A stretch of 64,000 nucleotides of DNA from Arcanobacterium sp. S3PF19 (GCF_000758825.1 NZ_JRMX01000005.1:1-64000); one strand, 5' to 3'; positions 1 to 9,475 are shown, counted from the stretch's first letter. The notes: a model not told the origin generated them from the letters alone. Translations and numbers: made by a program.

Positions 1-55
1 CGCAGGCGTATACGCAGCCGGCGGATTCAGAAGAAAAGAAAAGAAAACAGCATAA
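1..55 (+). CDS. C-terminal tail of a sorted surface protein (probable pilin subunit), partial
   Basis: Reading from base 2, the window opens in a frame encoding AGVYAAGGFRRKEKKTA followed by a TAA stop at 53-55. A small-residue/hydrophobic run ending in a cluster of Arg and Lys is the usual end of a cell-wall sorting signal, where the membrane stretch is followed by a charged stop-transfer tail. A class C sortase gene follows about 100 bases later, the usual order for pilin-sortase operons. The LPXTG-type motif itself lies outside the window, so the pilin identity is inferred from context. Confidence 0.6.
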   Translation, partial: AGVYAAGGFRRKEKKTA

Positions 56-87
56 AGTTTTCTTCTTTTCGCCGGAATACTAAAATA

Positions 88-120
88 ACGGGGGTGCGGC
101 CGCAGCGGCCGCACCCCCGT
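88..120. repeat. Perfect 33-nt GC-rich palindrome between surface-protein gene and sortase gene
   Basis: Two 16-base arms are exact reverse complements around a single central A at 104. On the + strand no T-run follows, so it is not a classical intrinsic terminator for the surface-protein gene. On the - strand it is followed by a T-rich stretch. It may form an RNA stem that attenuates or stabilises the transcript between pilin and sortase, which are commonly expressed at different levels. Confidence 0.7.
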
Positions 121-161
121 GCCACCCCGCGCGGATATCGAAACAGGTTAAAGAGGAAAAT

Positions 162-1121
162 GTGCTGCGTAAACTGCTGATCATACTGCTGACGGTTCTG
201 GGAATCGGGCTGCTGATGTATCCGGTAGTCGGTATTTATCTGGGCAATATCGAGCTGCTGAAAGAATCGCGCGCGCAGGAGAAACGGCTGGAAAAGCTGA
301 ACAGCACACCGAAAAAGGCAGACAGACTCTTTGCGCAGGCCCGGGAGTATAACGCCAATATCCGGGGAATCCCGATTCTGGATCCGTATCTGCACCGAAT
401 GACGTCCAAAGGCGCAAAAGAATACAAAGACTATGAAAATACTCTCGGGGACGACGTCATCGCCCGGCTCGTGGTGCCGAAAGCGAATATCGATCTGCCC
501 GTACGCCACGGCACGGAAGAAAATGCGATCTCCGCGGGCGTCGGCCATCTGTTCGGTACAACGCTGCCCGTGGGAGGGAAAAACACAAATTCCGTGCTCA
601 CCGCGCACTCGGGTTTGGTTACGGCGAGCCTGTTTGACGATCTGCCGAAGCTGAAAAAGGGCGATTCCGTTTTTGTGCACGTGCTGAACCGGAAACTGGC
701 TTATCGGGTGGTAAAAATTACCGTGATTAAACCCACGGACCTGGAGCTGTTTAATCCCGTGCCCGGAAAAGATATTTTGACGCTGTTTACCTGCACGCCC
801 TATGGAATCAATACACATCGTTTGGTGGTGACGGCCTACAGAACCGGTCTGCGCGGCGCCGGCGGGGAAGACGAAAAGCCGATTTGGATCGAGGCGTTCA
901 GATATTGGATGATTCTGCCTGCTGCGCTCAGTCTGACGGGCGCCGCGTTGGTGATCTACTTCGGTTTTTGCAAAAAGAAAAAGGAAGACGGGCCGAGCGC
1001 CGGCCGGGGTGCGCAGGCGCCTGCCGGCCGCGGGGAACACGCTCCCGGGAACTGCCCGTCTGCCGGGTCTGCGCCTGCCAAAACTGCGCATGGCAGACAC
1101 GTGCGCGGCGCAAATATGTGA
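162..1121 (+). CDS. srtC: Class C (pilin-polymerising) sortase
   Basis: This is a 319-residue membrane-anchored transpeptidase of the class C sortase family, which joins pilin subunits through a lysine side chain. It has an N-terminal membrane segment (about residues 5-27), a lid-type DPY at 74-76, catalytic His149 in TAHSGL, Cys211 in LFTCTPYG and Arg220, and a second membrane segment at about 248-270 followed by KKKK. The lid tripeptide and the C-terminal membrane segment are class C traits rather than housekeeping ones. The GTG start at 162 is preceded by AGAGG at good spacing; the ATG two bases earlier is out of frame. The tail after the second membrane segment is Gly/Ala/Pro-rich. It lies directly after the end of a sorted surface protein, its likely substrate. 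Confidence 0.9.
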   Translation: MLRKLLIILLTVLGIGLLMYPVVGIYLGNIELLKESRAQEKRLEKLNSTPKKADRLFAQAREYNANIRGIPILDPYLHRMTSKGAKEYKDYENTLGDDVIARLVVPKANIDLPVRHGTEENAISAGVGHLFGTTLPVGGKNTNSVLTAHSGLVTASLFDDLPKLKKGDSVFVHVLNRKLAYRVVKITVIKPTDLELFNPVPGKDILTLFTCTPYGINTHRLVVTAYRTGLRGAGGEDEKPIWIEAFRYWMILPAALSLTGAALVIYFGFCKKKKEDGPSAGRGAQAPAGRGEHAPGNCPSAGSAPAKTAHGRHVRGANM

Positions 1122-1267
1122 AAACCGGTATTTGGCGTGGCGTAATTCACTTAATTTTTTATTATGTGAAACTTGAGTTTTAGTAAAATTGTTCCTGTAT
1201 CGGCTGTGGCCGAGGCATACCTATTTTCTGATATTTAATGCAAGTCATGAAATAAAAGGATTGAATA

Positions 1268-4200
1268 ATGGAACACAGTTTACCCGCAAAATACTCAGCA
1301 AAATCACAGAGCAACACCCGACCCATGCTTTTCAGAAGCGCCTGCGCCGCCGTGCTTGCAGGTGCGATGATGCTCGGAGGGGGAGGTGCTCCGGCCTTCG
1401 CAGACGGATACGTCAGCGGCGACAACAACAATCTTTACTACGGATACAAGACCGACGCCGGATACAGCGCCATTCATTTGCTCACCGAGGTGCAGTTCTA
1501 CGACACCGCGGAAGACGCGCACAAAGGGGATGCCTCAAAGCAGAATCCGATGGGCAGGTACGTGCGTGTGCACTATTATTCAAACGATCCGGAAGACGTT
1601 GCCGCGCAGCCCGATTTCTGGGCGCTGCGTCCTTCGTGGTGGTTCGGCGTGCCCAAGGGGCTGGAAAACGTACAGCACATTAAGCTGATCCGCAAAGAGC
1701 GCACCACGCACAGCGGCAGCGTACAGGTTAAGCACCCGGAGGTTGTGGGCGGTAAAGACCGCAGAGGCTTTACCGTTGTAACTGCGCACGAGTATGCCAG
1801 GCCCTCGGATTTTGACGGCATTTCACGCAGCCATTATTCGCAGAACGACCGTCTGAACAGCTCCAAGGCGCAAAAGACGTGGGACACACTGGTTGGTTTC
1901 ACCAAATACGACAACACGGGCAACACCAAAGACCAGTGGCCGAGGTTCCAGAACAACACCCAGTCGATCTTTGTGGATTGGGAGTCCGCCGGCGCGCGTT
2001 CCTACGATTTCACTTATATTGCCAGGATTTCGGACAAGGTTGCGCAGGACCGCGTGAACAATCCGCTGTACTTCACCGCCGGCGTGCACCGTCCGGTGGG
2101 TAACTGGCATTACGCAACGGGCCGCGCGTATTATGCGCCCCGGGCTGCCGACAATATCAAAATCAAGTATCCGCCGCTGACCGAGGTTGCGAATACGGCG
2201 AAGCTTACCGGGGAGGAAAATGCGCTGGTGGTAAAGGCGATTAAAGACGCCAACGCGCGCAACGCGGATTTTGGGAAGTATCTGCGCCCGGCAGACGGCA
2301 TAACGGTAAACGCGGACGGCAGCGCGAAGATTACCTTTGCCGACGGATCTTCGGTGCAGATTCCTTCCGTCATGCTGGTAAAGCAGGGGCAGAAGATGGC
2401 GGAGAAGTACCGTCCGCAGCCGGCGAAAAAGACAGGCGTGATTAAACTTGATGCTCTGACGCCGGATGAAAAGAAGCAGGTGAAAGAAGCTCTGGTGGCG
2501 GCGAATAAGAAAGACGGCGCCGAGAACGATTTCTTAAAGCATCTGCAGAAGAACGGCACGGATTACGCCATTGAGGTAGAAAACAACGGCGACGCGCAGA
2601 TTACCTTCGCCGACGGATCCAAGATCACGGTTCCGGCTTCGGAGCTGGTGTATCAGGGCGAAACGATTGCCGACTGGGCGCCTTACGGCGTGCCGGATCC
2701 GATTGAGGTGGAAAATCCGCAGACGCTGAAGCCGGATGAGATCACGAAAGTGATTGCCGCATTCGACGAAGCCAACAAGGATCTTTCGATCTATCAGGAT
2801 TCGAAGAAAGAGGGTAAGAGCCCGGTTGAGTTCAAAGACGGCAATGCCGTGATCACCTGGAAAGACGGTTCGCTCACCACAGTGCCGGGATATCTCTTCC
2901 TGAAGAAGAAGGCGGCGGATGTGCCGCAGCAGCCCAAGCCGCCGGTGCAGACGGATAAGCAGTTTAAGGTGACTCCGAAGTCGCCCACGGCCGTGAATTT
3001 CGATCCGTTCCATCCCAAGCCCGGGGATTTGGATGCGAATCAGACGCAGATCGATGCTCTGAAGTTAGCTTTGAAGAAGTATTCGGCTGTGGATACGGCG
3101 GACGGCACCACGCCCGTTACGATTACCGGGGTGGATTTTGACTTCGATAACGGCAAGGTGGTTTTCCACGCCGACGGATACAAAGATTCTTCCTATCCGA
3201 TGGGTCTGTTCCTGAAGCAGAAGCCCGATAAGCAGACGCCGAAGGAAACGGAGCACACGCCCGCCGGTACGAGCTATAAGTATAAGGTAACCCCGGTGGA
3301 ACGTGAGGGAAATACGCCGAGTATGCCGGAACAGGTAAAAGCGCTGAAGAGCTTTATTAAGTCCAATTACGGCATTGATCTGACGAATGATCCCACTGTG
3401 GCCGACAGCTACAGTCTGCCGGAAAATGCGCAGGCGGTTCCCGGTACCTCGGGAATGAATGTGTTCAAGAAGGGGACACATGATGATGCGGGTGTGACGA
3501 CCATAAATATCGCCGGAGACGGCAGCCTGACCGTGCAGGGATATGAAAAGGGTAATCCCAACCCCAAGCAGCTGTTTACCGTGCCCGTGAGTGAGCTCTA
3601 CGTGAAGAAGGGCGCGCCGACCGACCACACGGTTTCCGATCTGAAGGATCTGGCGAAGAAACTCGTCAAATCGAAGAAGGCTGAAGGCGTAACGGCTTCC
3701 GACTTTGAAAAGGCGGGCGTCCCGGCCACCGACGACAACACGATCAACGCGATGGACGAGCAGGCACTGCGCGATTTCATCAAGAAAGTCTCCGATGCCC
3801 GGCATATCGAAGAACCGCGCAGATACAAGACCGATCCGCTTCCCGTGGAAGACCTGTCCGCAGCGGGGGATTCCTTCGCCGCCGCGGTGCAGAAGTTCAT
3901 TGCCGCCAACTATGACGGCGCGAACGTAACCGTCACCGGAAACGAAGTAAAGCTCGTCACGAAAGAGGGCAGCGGAGAACTGAAGAACGTCTACAATCTC
4001 ACGCCGAAGGCGGATACCTCCGGAATGAAGACGGCCTCTGCAGACAATCCGAAGGGAATTGCCTCCATTAAGAAGAGCAGCGACGGGAAGGGTGCCGATG
4101 TCTGCGATCCGGAGGGCAAAGTACTCTTCTCTCTCTCGCAGGCCGAGCTGTACAGCCAAAGCGAAAAGCCAATGCCGGCAGATCAGCTGCAGAAGATGAA

Positions 4201-6562
4201 AGACGAGGCAAAGAAGGCCATCGAGAGAAATCCGAAGCTGACCAAAGAGCAGAAGGCAGACTTCGCGAAGCAGATCGACGATGCAGATACTCCGCAGAAA
4301 GTGCGCGAGATTCTGCAGAAAGCCAATGAGCAGGCCGGGCAGAATAATGTGAGCAGCGAAGATCTGAAGAAGAAGCAGCAGGAAGAAGAGCAGAAAGCAC
4401 AGGAGGCTGCCAGGAAGAAAGCCGAGGAAGAGGCAAAACAGAAGGCCGAGGAACAGACCCGCAAAGACAAGGCCAATGCGGAGAACACCATCGGCACTCT
4501 GGACAACCTCAGCGACGGTGAAAAGCAGGAGCTGAAGAAGAAGCTGAACGGCGACGGAGCGGGTAACGAAGGTGCAAAGACTCCGGCGGAAGTACAGCAG
4601 ATTCTCGATGAGGCAAAGGCGAGAGACGCTGCCCATGCGGCGGAAAAGAAGCTCGTCTTCCTTGACCACGGAAAGGGTGCGCAGAGCGAAGCCGCCGATC
4701 CGAACCATAAGGAAGACGCGGCACTTGACGAGCTGCTGCACCGGGAGGAGTCGAAGCAGAATCAGGCGCTGAAGAAGCTTGAAGATCTGCTGAAACCGAA
4801 CTCGGGCGCGACCGCCGCGCAGATCGATGCCGCCGTGGAGGAAGCAAAGCGGGCAAACGGCGAAAACGAGCTGACGGCGAAGCAGAATGCGAAAGCAGAG
4901 CTTGCCGCGCTGCCGCAGCTGACGGAGGAACAGCGAAAGGCCGCAGAGGAGAAAATCAACTCTGCCACCGCTCCTTCGCAGATCAAGAAGGCGCTGGACG
5001 ACGCCAAGACCCAGGACGCGAAGAACAGGAGCGACGGCGAAAACCAGCGTGCCGAGCAGAACAAAGCACAGGCCGAAGCCGACAAGCAGGCTTTGGAACA
5101 GGAAAAGAAGCAGGCAAAGGAGGATCTGGACAAGATTCCCGACCTGACCGAAGAGGAAAAGAAAGCGGCCGTGGAGGAGATCGACCACGCGACGAAGAAG
5201 GGTGACGCTCCGGCTGTGGTGAACCGCGCCAAGAAGCAGAAGAAGATCCGCGCCGTTTTGAAAGAAATTTCCGGGCTGGAACATCTGAACAACCGGCAGA
5301 AAGCGACGTTTGAGAGCATAATCAAACAGAGCGACGGCACGAACAAGACGGGCGAGAACGGCCAACCCACCGACAGAGACGATATTGACGACGCCCTGGA
5401 CCAGGCGCTGAAGCTCAACGGAGCCATGAAGCGTTTGCAGGACCTGGACGGAATCGCCAATACCTTCAGGAACGGTGAAAAGTATAAGGCACTGGATGCG
5501 GGACATCCGGATCAGAAGGCCAAGAAAGACGCCTTTGATTCCGCGTTCGGACGCACCGACTCCGCGGCAGACCCGAATCAGCCGGGTGTGCTGAATAAGG
5601 AGAAAGGCGACGATCTCGGATTTGATCAGGTAAACGGGCTTTACCGCGAGCTCCTGGAGGCCATGAAGGCCATTGATCCCGCCGTGCAGGGAGCCGGTCT
5701 GTACACCGAAGATCTGCAAAAGGAATACGATGCGGACGCGAAGCTGAAGGCGGATAAGGATCCGAAGTACGAAAACGCATCCGAGAATGTAAAGCTCGCT
5801 TTTGATACGGCTCTGAACAACGCCAAGAGCGCGTTGGACGAGGCGAAGAAGGCGGGCGCGGCCACGGATCAGGCGGCGCAGGATAAAGTCACCGACGCCT
5901 ATGTGCAGCTGGTGAAGGCGCGTCAGGCGCTGGACGGCGTGGACACCGCCGGGCTGAAAGCACTGGTGGACGAAGCGCCGGGCGTTAAGGCGGACACGGT
6001 ATTTACCAAGTCCAAAGAGGATCTGCGCCGGGCGTACGAACAGGCTGTCGCCGACGGTGCCGCTCTGCTGACCCGCAAAGGCGTAACCGAGAAAGAAGTG
6101 CAGAGCGCGATCGCAAAGATAAATGCGGCCAAGGCTGCGCTGAACGGCGTGGATACCGCCGGACTGCAGGAGGAAGTCGGAAAGAAAGACGGAATAACCG
6201 GATCCGACAAATACCAAAATGCTTCCGCGGATAAGAAGGCGGAATACGACCGGGCACTCGCCGAAGCAAATAATGCGCTGGCGGAGGCTGCGGATACGAA
6301 TTCCGGCAAGACGGCCCGGGAAAAGCAGCAGCGTGTAAATGCGGCTTTGGAGCGTCTGCGTCAGGCGGAAAATGCGCTTGACGGCAAGGCTTCCGTGCCC
6401 GCGCCCGCGCCCGCACCTGCTCCGGCTCCGACGCCCGTGCCCGCACACCGCCTGGCCCGCTCGGGAAGCAATGCTTCCTTCGCAGGTCTGCTGGCATCCG
6501 TGATGGCACTTGCCGGCGCAGCGGCTGCCGCCTTTGGGCGCCGCCGCGGCGAACGGAAATAA
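1268..6562 (+). CDS. Large modular cell-wall adhesin with helix/beta-hairpin, GA-like and FIVAR repeats and LARSG anchor
   Basis: This is a 1764-residue secreted surface protein. Residues 1-46 form an export signal ending in APAFADG. A unique N-terminal domain spans about 47-300. From about 310 to 965 there are six or seven units combining a helical stretch with a beta-hairpin of the type ITFADGS..VP, as in long Gram-positive adhesins. Five GA-like three-helix units (albumin-binding-module type) lie at about 968-1390, with a Lys/Glu-rich coiled segment at about 1035-1065, and three FIVAR-like repeats at about 1500-1705 (each starting near GVDTAGL). A Pro-Ala linker leads to HRLARSGS, a membrane segment and RRRGERK. 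The start has AAAGGA seven bases upstream. A strong terminator follows. Binding to host albumin or matrix is inferred from module type only. Confidence 0.85.
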   Translation: MEHSLPAKYSAKSQSNTRPMLFRSACAAVLAGAMMLGGGGAPAFADGYVSGDNNNLYYGYKTDAGYSAIHLLTEVQFYDTAEDAHKGDASKQNPMGRYVRVHYYSNDPEDVAAQPDFWALRPSWWFGVPKGLENVQHIKLIRKERTTHSGSVQVKHPEVVGGKDRRGFTVVTAHEYARPSDFDGISRSHYSQNDRLNSSKAQKTWDTLVGFTKYDNTGNTKDQWPRFQNNTQSIFVDWESAGARSYDFTYIARISDKVAQDRVNNPLYFTAGVHRPVGNWHYATGRAYYAPRAADNIKIKYPPLTEVANTAKLTGEENALVVKAIKDANARNADFGKYLRPADGITVNADGSAKITFADGSSVQIPSVMLVKQGQKMAEKYRPQPAKKTGVIKLDALTPDEKKQVKEALVAANKKDGAENDFLKHLQKNGTDYAIEVENNGDAQITFADGSKITVPASELVYQGETIADWAPYGVPDPIEVENPQTLKPDEITKVIAAFDEANKDLSIYQDSKKEGKSPVEFKDGNAVITWKDGSLTTVPGYLFLKKKAADVPQQPKPPVQTDKQFKVTPKSPTAVNFDPFHPKPGDLDANQTQIDALKLALKKYSAVDTADGTTPVTITGVDFDFDNGKVVFHADGYKDSSYPMGLFLKQKPDKQTPKETEHTPAGTSYKYKVTPVEREGNTPSMPEQVKALKSFIKSNYGIDLTNDPTVADSYSLPENAQAVPGTSGMNVFKKGTHDDAGVTTINIAGDGSLTVQGYEKGNPNPKQLFTVPVSELYVKKGAPTDHTVSDLKDLAKKLVKSKKAEGVTASDFEKAGVPATDDNTINAMDEQALRDFIKKVSDARHIEEPRRYKTDPLPVEDLSAAGDSFAAAVQKFIAANYDGANVTVTGNEVKLVTKEGSGELKNVYNLTPKADTSGMKTASADNPKGIASIKKSSDGKGADVCDPEGKVLFSLSQAELYSQSEKPMPADQLQKMKDEAKKAIERNPKLTKEQKADFAKQIDDADTPQKVREILQKANEQAGQNNVSSEDLKKKQQEEEQKAQEAARKKAEEEAKQKAEEQTRKDKANAENTIGTLDNLSDGEKQELKKKLNGDGAGNEGAKTPAEVQQILDEAKARDAAHAAEKKLVFLDHGKGAQSEAADPNHKEDAALDELLHREESKQNQALKKLEDLLKPNSGATAAQIDAAVEEAKRANGENELTAKQNAKAELAALPQLTEEQRKAAEEKINSATAPSQIKKALDDAKTQDAKNRSDGENQRAEQNKAQAEADKQALEQEKKQAKEDLDKIPDLTEEEKKAAVEEIDHATKKGDAPAVVNRAKKQKKIRAVLKEISGLEHLNNRQKATFESIIKQSDGTNKTGENGQPTDRDDIDDALDQALKLNGAMKRLQDLDGIANTFRNGEKYKALDAGHPDQKAKKDAFDSAFGRTDSAADPNQPGVLNKEKGDDLGFDQVNGLYRELLEAMKAIDPAVQGAGLYTEDLQKEYDADAKLKADKDPKYENASENVKLAFDTALNNAKSALDEAKKAGAATDQAAQDKVTDAYVQLVKARQALDGVDTAGLKALVDEAPGVKADTVFTKSKEDLRRAYEQAVADGAALLTRKGVTEKEVQSAIAKINAAKAALNGVDTAGLQEEVGKKDGITGSDKYQNASADKKAEYDRALAEANNALAEAADTNSGKTAREKQQRVNAALERLRQAENALDGKASVPAPAPAPAPAPTPVPAHRLARSGSNASFAGLLASVMALAGAAAAAFGRRRGERK

Positions 6563-6595
6563 AAATCTGATTTGAGGAAATAAATCAGGCTTTTG

Positions 6596-6647
6596 GGCAG
6601 TGCCGTTCCGCATTTGTGATGCGGAACGGCACTGCCTTCCTTTTTTT
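6596..6647 (+). terminator. Strong intrinsic terminator after the large adhesin gene
   Basis: An 18-bp perfect stem (6596-6613 with 6619-6636) with a TTGTG loop is followed by TTCCTTTTTTT. A smaller 7-bp hairpin (6567-6573 with 6582-6588) precedes it just after the stop codon. Confidence 0.92.
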
Positions 6648-6729
6648 GCGGGATAAACGCCTTTGCCCGCGCATGCCTGCGGACTATGGGTGCACTGTCT
6701 TCCGTTTACGGAATAAACTCTTTGCATTG

Positions 6730-6735
6730 TATACT
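6730..6735 (+). promoter_or_regulatory. Putative -10 element (TATACT) for the BspA-like gene
   Basis: TATACT lies 34 bases before the GTG start at 6770, downstream of the terminator of the previous gene. TTTACG at 6705-6710 is a weak -35 candidate with a long 19-base spacer. Confidence 0.4.
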
Positions 6736-6769
6736 TGAATGGACTTGATCAAAAGAAGTGGAGATATGA

Positions 6770-9397
6770 GTGGATAATTGTCGTTGTCTGTTGCCCGAAA
6801 GCCGAAAGGCACGTTTCCTGATCGCGCTCTTTACCGTGATTACGGCGTGCGCTACTGCTTTTTCCTGTTTCTCTTCGGCCCGGGCAGACCGCACGGACGG
6901 TGTATCCGCACCGCACTCTGCCGCCGCGGCGCCGGGCAGTGCCGGTTCCGCTTCCGGGGAAAATGCCTCCGGTCTTCTGCTTACCGATGAGAAGGCAGAG
7001 AAGATGGAAGGCTGTGAAGCGGTTATCGAAGGGGACTATATTATTCTCCGTCCGAAGAACAATGCCGCGGAAGGCATACTTTGGAGACCGCGGGACGACG
7101 TAAAATACAAAAAATACAGAGACGAATACTATGCCGTGCAAAAAGTTCTCACCGACGAAAAAGCGGAGGGGAAAACCCTGAAGATAGAGGGAAAGATATA
7201 CGGCTATAAATCCCTGTGGCGTCTCTTCTACCAATCTCCGATAAAATCCCTGGGCAATATCGACCGGCTCGACGTGGGCAACGTGACCGGAATGTATGAA
7301 ATTTTCAGGGACGCCAAATTTATCTCCGATCTGAAACCGCTGGCGAAATGGAACGTCGGAAACGTAACCGATTTCAGCTACGCGTTCAGCGGGGCAAAAT
7401 CCCTGATTAACCCGACGGGAATAGAAAACTGGGATGTATCGAAAGCTGCTTCGCTCACTTATCTTTTTTCCGAATCCGGGATCGCCTCTCTTGACGCTGT
7501 GAAAACGTGGAACACGAAGAACACGGAAAATATGCGCGGCCTGGTGGCAGGATGCGTAAACCTCTCAAGCCTTGAACCGCTTGCCGGCTGGAATACCGCC
7601 AACGTAACCAATATGCAGTTCCTGGCTGCCGGGTGCAAAAATATAAAATCCCTCAAAGGCCTGGAGAAGTGGAATACGTCGAAGGTAGATAATCTTGTGG
7701 GTGCGTTTTGGCAGTGCGCAGATCTGAACGACATTTCCGCACTGGCCAAGTGGGACGTTTCAAAGGTGAAGGAAATGAGCGGACTGTTTAGCACCTGCGG
7801 CAGCCTGGAAGATGTTTCCCCGCTTAAAAACTGGCAGACACAGAGCCTGGAAAAAATGGATTCCATTTTTGAAAACTGTACGCAGCTGAAAAACCCGGAT
7901 GTTGTTTCGCATTGGGATACATCCAAAGTGACGGATTTCGGCAAGGCGTTTGACGGTGTGCCGCCCATGCCGCAGACGACAGTCCTGGATTTCAGCAACA
8001 AAAGAATTACCAAAGACAACATCTCCTCGCTTTCCACTCTCAAAGATCTGCAGGGAGTAATTATTGCCAATAATTGGCAGGTGGACGCCGATGCGCAGGC
8101 CGGTTTGGAAGCGGCGCTGTTTGCCAACCCGGTGAAGCACATTATCGTTACGGACAACGAAACACTGCTTACAAAACTCAAAGACGTCAAATATCCGAAA
8201 CCGGTTACGCTTTGCGCGAAAGGGGAGAAGTTTTCGCTTTATCTGCCGGCGGTGTACGATTCGCGTATTAACGGCACGGGCAAACCCGCTTCCCATGATG
8301 CAATGGCTGTGGTGGGACCGCAGGTGAAAGCGGCAATCGAAGGAAAGATCGAAGAACTGCGGAAGGACCGTCCGCAGCTGAACCTTGCCGGAGATTATCT
8401 TCCGCCGGCCGAATCCGCGGCAGGGGAGTCTCCTCTGCGGCTCTTTCAGGATTATTTCCCGGGCGTGAAGGAAAAAATTGCGGCAAAAATGCAGTATGCG
8501 GCCGACGCAGATGCGCCCTATGACGCAAAGACCGTTGTCACGCCTGCAACAGACGGGGAAAAGAGCGTAATCACGGTTGTGAAGCCGGACGGGCAGAAAG
8601 AAATTAAAGAAACGGTGCTCCGCAAGGCGGTAAACGGACTGACGAAAGTGGGCAGCAGGAAGGAAATCCGGGGCACGGACGGGAGCGTGACCACCGAAAT
8701 ATACGGTGTCGACCCCGATACGGGAGCTTTGAGTGCCGCTGCGCTGAGCAGAAAGACCGTGAAAAAGGGAACGGAGATTTTGGATATCGCCACGCGCGTG
8801 ACCAAAACAAAAGAGACCATAAAAGCGCACATGAAATACGAAGCCGATCCAAGCCTGACTTTCCGCTCTTCGGTGACGGTAACGCAGGCGGAAAACGGCG
8901 AGAAACAGATCACCGTAAAGAGCTATACGGAAAACGGCAGCCGGAAAGAAACGAGAACCGAAGATATTCTCAAACCCGCGCGGGAGGGACTGACCAAAAT
9001 CGGAAATGCGGAGACGACTTACGAAACAATAGGCACTTCACGGGTGAAAGTGGTCAAAACATATGCCGTTGATCCGCTTACCGGTGTGCTGGGAGACGTA
9101 ATATCCACACATAAAACGCTCACAGCGCAAACACTGCGGAACAATGCCGTTACCCACACGCCGGCGCTGCCTCCTGCCCGCAGCGTTTTGCCAAACGAAA
9201 TGCCGGCGCGGAGCCGGGGCGGACACGCCGGCCGGGCCGCTTCCGCACCCGGCACGCGGCATCTGGCGAAGTCGGGCAGCTGTGAAACATGGCTGCCGGC
9301 GCTGTTCTTCCTTCTGCCGGCGGCGGGAATTACCCTGTCGCGCCGATCCCGGCGGGCACGGAACCGATTTGTGGGCGGAAGCGCTCCGCTTGCGTAA
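6770..9397 (+). CDS. BspA-family leucine-rich-repeat surface protein with G5-like domains and LAKSG anchor
   Basis: This is an 875-residue secreted protein. Residues 1-40 hold a signal peptide ending near SSARAD. About 157-397 contains tandem roughly 25-residue repeats of the BspA/DUF285 type, recognisable by recurring WNVGNVT, WDVSK and WNTSKV elements. About 560-640 and 683-760 are two related segments resembling G5 domains (each ending GLTK[VI]G), and each is followed by a YxVDPxTG motif. The C-terminus carries HLAKSGS, a hydrophobic segment and an Arg-rich tail. The GTG start has GGAGA five bases upstream. BspA-type proteins are commonly adhesins binding host proteins or other bacteria; that role is inferred here. 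It shares its anchor type with the preceding adhesin but is separated from it by a strong terminator. Confidence 0.85.
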   Translation: MDNCRCLLPESRKARFLIALFTVITACATAFSCFSSARADRTDGVSAPHSAAAAPGSAGSASGENASGLLLTDEKAEKMEGCEAVIEGDYIILRPKNNAAEGILWRPRDDVKYKKYRDEYYAVQKVLTDEKAEGKTLKIEGKIYGYKSLWRLFYQSPIKSLGNIDRLDVGNVTGMYEIFRDAKFISDLKPLAKWNVGNVTDFSYAFSGAKSLINPTGIENWDVSKAASLTYLFSESGIASLDAVKTWNTKNTENMRGLVAGCVNLSSLEPLAGWNTANVTNMQFLAAGCKNIKSLKGLEKWNTSKVDNLVGAFWQCADLNDISALAKWDVSKVKEMSGLFSTCGSLEDVSPLKNWQTQSLEKMDSIFENCTQLKNPDVVSHWDTSKVTDFGKAFDGVPPMPQTTVLDFSNKRITKDNISSLSTLKDLQGVIIANNWQVDADAQAGLEAALFANPVKHIIVTDNETLLTKLKDVKYPKPVTLCAKGEKFSLYLPAVYDSRINGTGKPASHDAMAVVGPQVKAAIEGKIEELRKDRPQLNLAGDYLPPAESAAGESPLRLFQDYFPGVKEKIAAKMQYAADADAPYDAKTVVTPATDGEKSVITVVKPDGQKEIKETVLRKAVNGLTKVGSRKEIRGTDGSVTTEIYGVDPDTGALSAAALSRKTVKKGTEILDIATRVTKTKETIKAHMKYEADPSLTFRSSVTVTQAENGEKQITVKSYTENGSRKETRTEDILKPAREGLTKIGNAETTYETIGTSRVKVVKTYAVDPLTGVLGDVISTHKTLTAQTLRNNAVTHTPALPPARSVLPNEMPARSRGGHAGRAASAPGTRHLAKSGSCETWLPALFFLLPAAGITLSRRSRRARNRFVGGSAPLA

Positions 9398-9435
9398 AGT
9401 CTGCCGTGCCCACACCGTTCGTGCCTGAAAAACGG

Positions 9436-9446
9436 TAAAATATAAA
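9436..9446 (+). promoter_or_regulatory. Putative -10 region (overlapping TAAAAT/TATAAA) for the GNAT gene
   Basis: TAAAAT at 9436-9441 overlaps TATAAA at 9441-9446, about 30-40 bases before the ATG at 9476. No convincing -35 was seen. Confidence 0.4.
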
Positions 9447-9475
9447 TCAGGTATGAAAACGAAGGTGAGGTAATA

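Noticed and set aside
3065-6727. A 1220-codon open frame on the - strand opposite the large adhesin
   Set aside because: It is an artefact of the GC-rich, Lys/Glu/Ala-biased codon pattern of the + strand gene. It has no ribosome binding site and its translation is low-complexity Leu/Phe/Arg without any domain.
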